From: Ichthyophis bannanicus
Taxonomy: Eukaryota > Chordata > Amphibia > Gymnophiona > Ichthyophiidae
Direction: 5' to 3'
Length of the DNA: 64,000 bases
NCBI GenBank assembly: GCA_033557465.1
Contig: CM066047.1
Location: 6,572,001-6,636,000, forward strand
Shown: piece after piece, positions 59,340 through 64,000 of the stretch
How positions within the stretch are numbered: position 1 is the first letter of the stretch
Layout of the letters: every line of letters begins with the position of its first letter
Translations under genes and position numbers: made by a program
Notes under the pieces: generated by a model
The model's input: only the letters and a program-made list of their open reading frames with translations
What the model was told of the DNA's origin: nothing
The model's database searches: none

Positions 59340-62301
59340 CACCCTCTGCACCTGACTCTACACATCTCCATCGATTCCAAGCACACTGCTGAACAAAGGA
59401 CTCCACTGGTAGGAACAGCGTGGAAGTAGCTCCTCCCCACTGTACTTCATCCGCCTGTGACTACTTAGCCTATTAGTTTCAATGCACCTGAGGCGGGCCT
59501 GCACCTAAGAGCCACGCCAAAGGGCCGTTTGGTGCAACCCTTAGGGGAGGACCTTTCCAAACCACCCAGCTACAACAGACTCTCAACCACCATAACTCCA
59601 GCATTCAGGACATCAACCAGAACTCTAACCCCTGAGCTCTTAGCAAAATATGCTACCACAATATCTAACCCTCTATACCCTGCTCACGCTCCTTCTAGCC
59701 TCAGCCCACACCCCCCACGTACATCACACTCCTCCTCCTACATATAGACCCTACTTTTTCCAATTGAGAGGCACACACCACCGCTACATGAGGCAACGGA
59801 ACCCTCAGCACCTTCTTGCAGTTCCATCAAAAATGCCAGCTCATTCATGAGAGCATGTCAACCACACCAAACAGATTATACTAAACACCCACACATGAAA
59901 AAGGCAGTACTCTTGACATAGTCTTCATCAACAACCACACAACACACACAGGTCCCCCACATTCAATACAAACCCAACCAGTACCCTGGTCTGACCACAG
60001 ATTAGTCAGCTTCTGCATTTCCACTGAAAACACAATTACAGCCAATACCCACCAACAATCAAGAAGACGATTCAAACAGTTCAACAAAGACAACTTCCTT
60101 GAAGTCATCCCCCCACAATTGGAAACAGTTTCAAAATGATCCCATCACTCTCACCAACAACTGAAATGAAATCATCAGAAAAGCAGCATCCATAACATCT
60201 ACTCCACCATGCTCAACCAAGAAACACCCCAATACCCTTTTGGTATACCCCCGCCCTCTGCAAATACAAGACTCAACTTCGAAAACTTGAGCAAAGATGG
60301 TGCAAAATAACCAACTATGAGGACAGACTTAACTAACTAAAACTCCTGAACAACTACCATACTGCAACTGACAATGCCAAGTGTGAATACCACACCAAAC
60401 TAATCAACAGCTCAACCAACCATCCAAGAGAACACTGACTCCAAACTTACAAGGACATCTACCACCACCAACCAGGATACCTACCTCACCCTTTAGCAAC
60501 CCACTACAAACCACTTCACCCTCAACCAAACCCAACCCTCACCCCCACTCACTGAAACCCCCCACCCATTCCCATGGTCATCCTGTGATACCATTAGCAG
60601 AGAAAACATTGAATCCATTATCTCATCCCTCAACACAACAACCTCCCCCTTTGATCCCTGTCCAGTCAGCTGAATCAAAGCAACAAAAATGGAACTCAGC
60701 ACTATACTTGCCAAAATCACAAATCAGCCCTACAACATGGTAATATGCCGCAGTCCCTGAAACTCTCCTCCATACATTCCACCCTGCAGAAGCTCAACCT
60801 GAACCCATCAGATCCAGCCTCCTACAGACCAATTGCCACTCTCCTTTCATTGTAAACATCATTGAAAAAGCTGTTCAGCAGCAACTCCAGGACTAAAATC
60901 AACAGAAACACCCTCTACATGAAGTTAAAACATGAATGGGCTCTCTCATCGACACCCTAATGAAAGGCATACAAAACACCACCTCCCGATTCCTTCTGAT
61001 CTTCAACGCCTTCAATCCACCAGAATCCAAGGCACAGTTCTCCAGTGGTTCAACTCCTACCTAACCAGAAGACACCAACAGATAAAAATCAGAACAAATA
61101 CTTCCACCAATTACTGCCAAACTCAATGAGTACCCCAAGGCTCCACCCTATCCGCACTCCTCTTCAACATCTACCTTCAAACCCTCTGTTCCATCATCAC
61201 ATCCCACAACCTCAACTTTGATTTCTATGTTGATGTTATCATGCTCTATGGATCATTCAACACAAAGCAACCCTCCTACACCAACCACCAAATCTGCTTT
61301 TCTGATGTCTCCAACTGGCTGAGCAACAACAACCTCACAATCAATTACAAAAAAAAACAGAAGCTCTATTTATCACGAAGGATGACTCATTCTCTCCCCC
61401 AACCAGCCTAACACTAAACATCCAAGTACAGGTTCAACCAGAAGTGAAATACCTTGGCATCACTCTCGATCAACACCTCTCCTTCAAACAGCAAATAAAC
61501 AAAACTGCCAAAGTAGTATACTACAAAGCCAAAACCTTGCAACACCTCTGACCTATCCTTGATCCTCCAGATTTCCGCTCAGCACTCCAAGCCATAATTC
61601 TCCCACACCTTGACTACTACAACTCCATCTACCCTACTTCCTCTATGCACTGCTCCACACACACACACACAGACACACACACACAAACAGCACGCATCCT
61701 ACAAGGAGCATCGAAACACGACCACAATCACACCCATCCTCAAACAACTCCATTGGCTACCAATAACCAGGCGGATAAAATACAAGACCCTCCCTTGTGA
61801 TCCACAAAGCCATCCACTCACACTTCACCACACACCTCCACACCTTGCTCCAAACACAACAATCCGACAGAGCCAGGATCATCTACAAAGGACTCGCTCA
61901 TCATCCCCCACGCTAGAACTAGATACAGCCAACAAGCCTGCAGATGAACCTTCCAGCTATGTGCCCTGTCCATCTGGAACATTCTTCTGGCCTCAACAAG
62001 AATCATCACTGACCTCCTCACCTTCCAAAAACAACTAAAAACACACGTTTTTTTCAGAACATTTCAGCCCCATGACATAACCCCCTCCTCCCTCTGCTGT
62101 ACATACTGAAGATGATTTAAGCATATGTATATAGTCTATGAACCATATAATCGATACCCATTGTATATAGTTAACCATTCTAAATATCCACTGTATACTG
62201 TCCATATGTTCTATGTAACAGACCGTTTCGCTGTTCCATGAACACTGCTTTAAGCAGGCGAAAAGCAGCATATAAAACCTGCTAAATAAAATAAATAAAT
62301 C
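59340..62301 (+). pseudogene. L2-clade LINE, long but heavily decayed copy
   Basis: The endonuclease end is visible as STLDIVFINNHT and PWSDHRLVSFCI (about 59905-60015; the Ser-Asp-His catalytic motif). RT remnants: an INAF-type block near 61000, STPRLHPI-like PQGS near 61135, FYVDVIMLYG (YxDD degraded, 61230), and the L2 signature ITPILKQLHWLPITRRIKYK (61725). The 3' end holds AGCATATAAAACCTGC and (AAAT)n to 62301. Frame breaks about every 100 bp; an ancient copy. Confidence 0.8.
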
Positions 62302-62820
62302 TGTATCAAATATTACAAAATGTTACAAAGCATTGTTTCAAAGCCTAACAGATGTTCACCCTCCCTTCATCCAAAGTAAAGTCCAATTTATAACTGGGTA
62401 GCGTCCATTATAGTCCATTTCAGAATACATAATGTATAAATCAAATAATATTGGTTATAATAGCCAGAAAAGAAAGTCCTTAGCTGTAGGTCAGTCGTGG
62501 CCATTTCCCACAGTTCAATATGTACTTTTTGGAATACAGCACAGACTCCTCCATCATCAATAGCTGGACACCTTTCTCCCAACCTGCCCACAGGTTTCGG
62601 GACACTGCTTCAGGGGCTCGGGGTTTCTATCCAGCACCTAACGGCATCTATCATCCCAGCTTTCAAAAAGAAACTGGGGAGAGTTAACAGGTGTTGAAGC
62701 TCTGTTAACTCTCTCTCCAAACAGTCTTTTTGTGGTTCACTCATCCCACGCCGTGTCCTACTCATTCCCATAATATTTCCAGTACCATGCCACACTATGC
62801 ACTTTGAGGGTAATTTTATA
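62302..62820 (-). mobile_element. Penelope-type terminal repeat fragment, minus strand
   Basis: Identified only from the hammerhead-like block at 62578-62616 and the phrase GGTTTCGGGACACTGCTTCA. Borders unclear; no coding remnant recognised. Confidence 0.45.
62578..62616 (-). ncRNA. Hammerhead ribozyme-like motif, minus strand
   Basis: On the minus strand: CCC (62616-14), core CTGAAGC (62613-07; A9 changed), GAAA (62598-95), stem III ACCTG/CAGGT perfect 5 bp with a TGGG loop (62595-82), T at the cleavage position (62581), and GGG (62580-78) closing stem I. Stem II is weak. Confidence 0.5.
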
Positions 62821-64000
62821 AATGTCTTCTAGGTTAACACATGTTCCAATGTGTACTAGTTGAACCTACATTTTCTTATAGAACAAGGAAATGTAGGTTC
62901 GACAGCAAATCTAGCATGAGCACTTATTCCAACACTAGATGTGGTGTAAATATATGCCTGCATTTGTAAAGAACACATAAGTTAGAGTATTTTATAACTT
63001 ATGCACATATATTTAGGCTTTGCCTACACTTTTTCCAAGCTTTGCTCTTGTGTCAGTACACACCATGAGCCTGAAGCAGGTACTTCTAGAATAGCAACTG
63101 ATGAAAGCACATGTGTAAAGACCCATCCGCATGCAAAGGTCATGGAAAATACATGCCATTGACACATATAAATCATGTAACTATATGCAGCTGGTTATAA
63201 AACCATCTCTTGCGTGTGGGAATTAGCACATGCTAAGTGCCAAGCCACCACATTAACTATTAGAGTGGTCACGCATTAACAAAGTGTGTTAATTCAAATA
63301 TTTCATCTGAAGAAAACTACAAAAATTCATATACACTATAAATCAGATATAAAGCAGGCAATGAAGTCTAAAAATTTGGTCTGCATTATAAGCGAGCCTG
63401 TGTTACATCAAGTTTCCTTCACACCTTTGACGTTTGTCCTAATTCCTTCCTGTGACCATGATAGCATCAGCCAGAAAAGAAAAGTTAAAAAGCTGAGGAA
63501 CCTTGCCATTCATCTCTGCTGAGTCCCGTCCCCAGGCAGGAAAAGGAAGTGTGCATCTGAGGGGGCAGGAATCGACAGAGATTGACAGAGGCTTGAGTGT
63601 TGAGGATCTGCGGCACGAACTCTTTTTTCCAGCTGAGTCTGACACAGTCGTGGCCACAGAAAGGATCCACAACAGGTATTTTGCAGTTGCTGTGCCACAT
63701 ATGCGCAATAACTGCAAAGCCCCTGTGTTCACTGCTGGGAGTGTGTTATGTGCATTCAGCTAAGATGGGTGCGCACAACGCCCCGTACTGAGGTGCCATG
63801 AACTGCGCTTTCTGCACGGTACCATACCATACATTAAGAGTAAGGTGAGTTCCCACCCACTCCCCATCCTCCGTCCATGGGGAACAGTGGCTAACTGTTG
63901 GCGTGGACATACAGTAACTTGTGCGTGCTAATTCCCACGCTAACTGCTTATCACAATTTAGTAGAAGAGGCTTAAGTAAACCTGCGAAGAAACAGAATGA
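62821..64000. other. Intron 9, unassigned sequence to window end
   Basis: No gene recognised and no exon-10-like zinc finger in any frame. Overlapping short ORFs near 63440-63790 lack known motifs. Confidence 0.45.

Overview
The window is vertebrate nuclear DNA, not microbial. It carries the 3' half of the Wilms tumour gene WT1 on the + strand. Four exons are read with confidence: exon 6 (16421-16523), exon 7 (37139-37289, zinc finger 1), exon 8 (51314-51403, zinc finger 2) and exon 9 (56971-57054, or to 57063 with the KTS extension, zinc finger 3). Exons 1-5 lie before the window and exon 10 (zinc finger 4 and stop) after it. All visible splice sites are GT/AG, the phases agree, and exons 7, 8 and 9 have the lengths I know for human WT1. 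The +KTS/-KTS double donor at the end of exon 9 is preserved.

Everything else I can identify is intronic or upstream transposable-element sequence. Families seen: CR1-type LINEs (most copies; one nearly full length at 9845-13455), an L1-clade LINE with target duplication (25858-28785), L2-clade LINEs (44727-45990 minus, 59340-62301 plus, and several tails), a nearly complete Penelope-like element (17496-22881) and fragments of others, a decayed but end-to-end piggyBac (47266-49834), hAT-like and Harbinger-like non-autonomous elements, tRNA-derived SINEs, and a large family of palindrome-rich repeats sharing the end GGGCCCGATATTCA. Three minisatellites (99-, 53- and 47-bp periods) create long spurious ORFs. 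The mixture of CR1, L1-clade, L2, Penelope, piggyBac and abundant DNA transposons, with very long introns, fits an amphibian (possibly a caecilian); this is an inference, not a measured placement.

Two items stand out. First, a 2.83-kb element in WT1 intron 8 (52978-55811) has CACAGGTACACTA inverted ends, a TTA target duplication and an intact 575-residue ORF with zinc-binding cysteines. Its apparent second catalytic Asp followed by a GF...C-x2-C block looks like CACTA/EnSpm (CMC) transposases. Second, at least six hammerhead-ribozyme-like motifs can be folded by eye at the ends of Penelope-type sequences across the window, including one inside a block that replaces the middle of a CR1 element.

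Layout: 1-16.4 kb upstream intron (CR1, SINEs, minisatellite, Penelope ends); 16.4-37.1 kb intron 6 (Penelope, hAT element, 53-bp minisatellite, L1, CR1); 37.3-51.3 kb intron 7 (CR1, L2, palindromic repeats, 47-bp minisatellite, piggyBac); 51.4-57.0 kb intron 8 (CMC-like transposon, hAT element); 57.1-64 kb intron 9 (CR1, L2, Penelope end).
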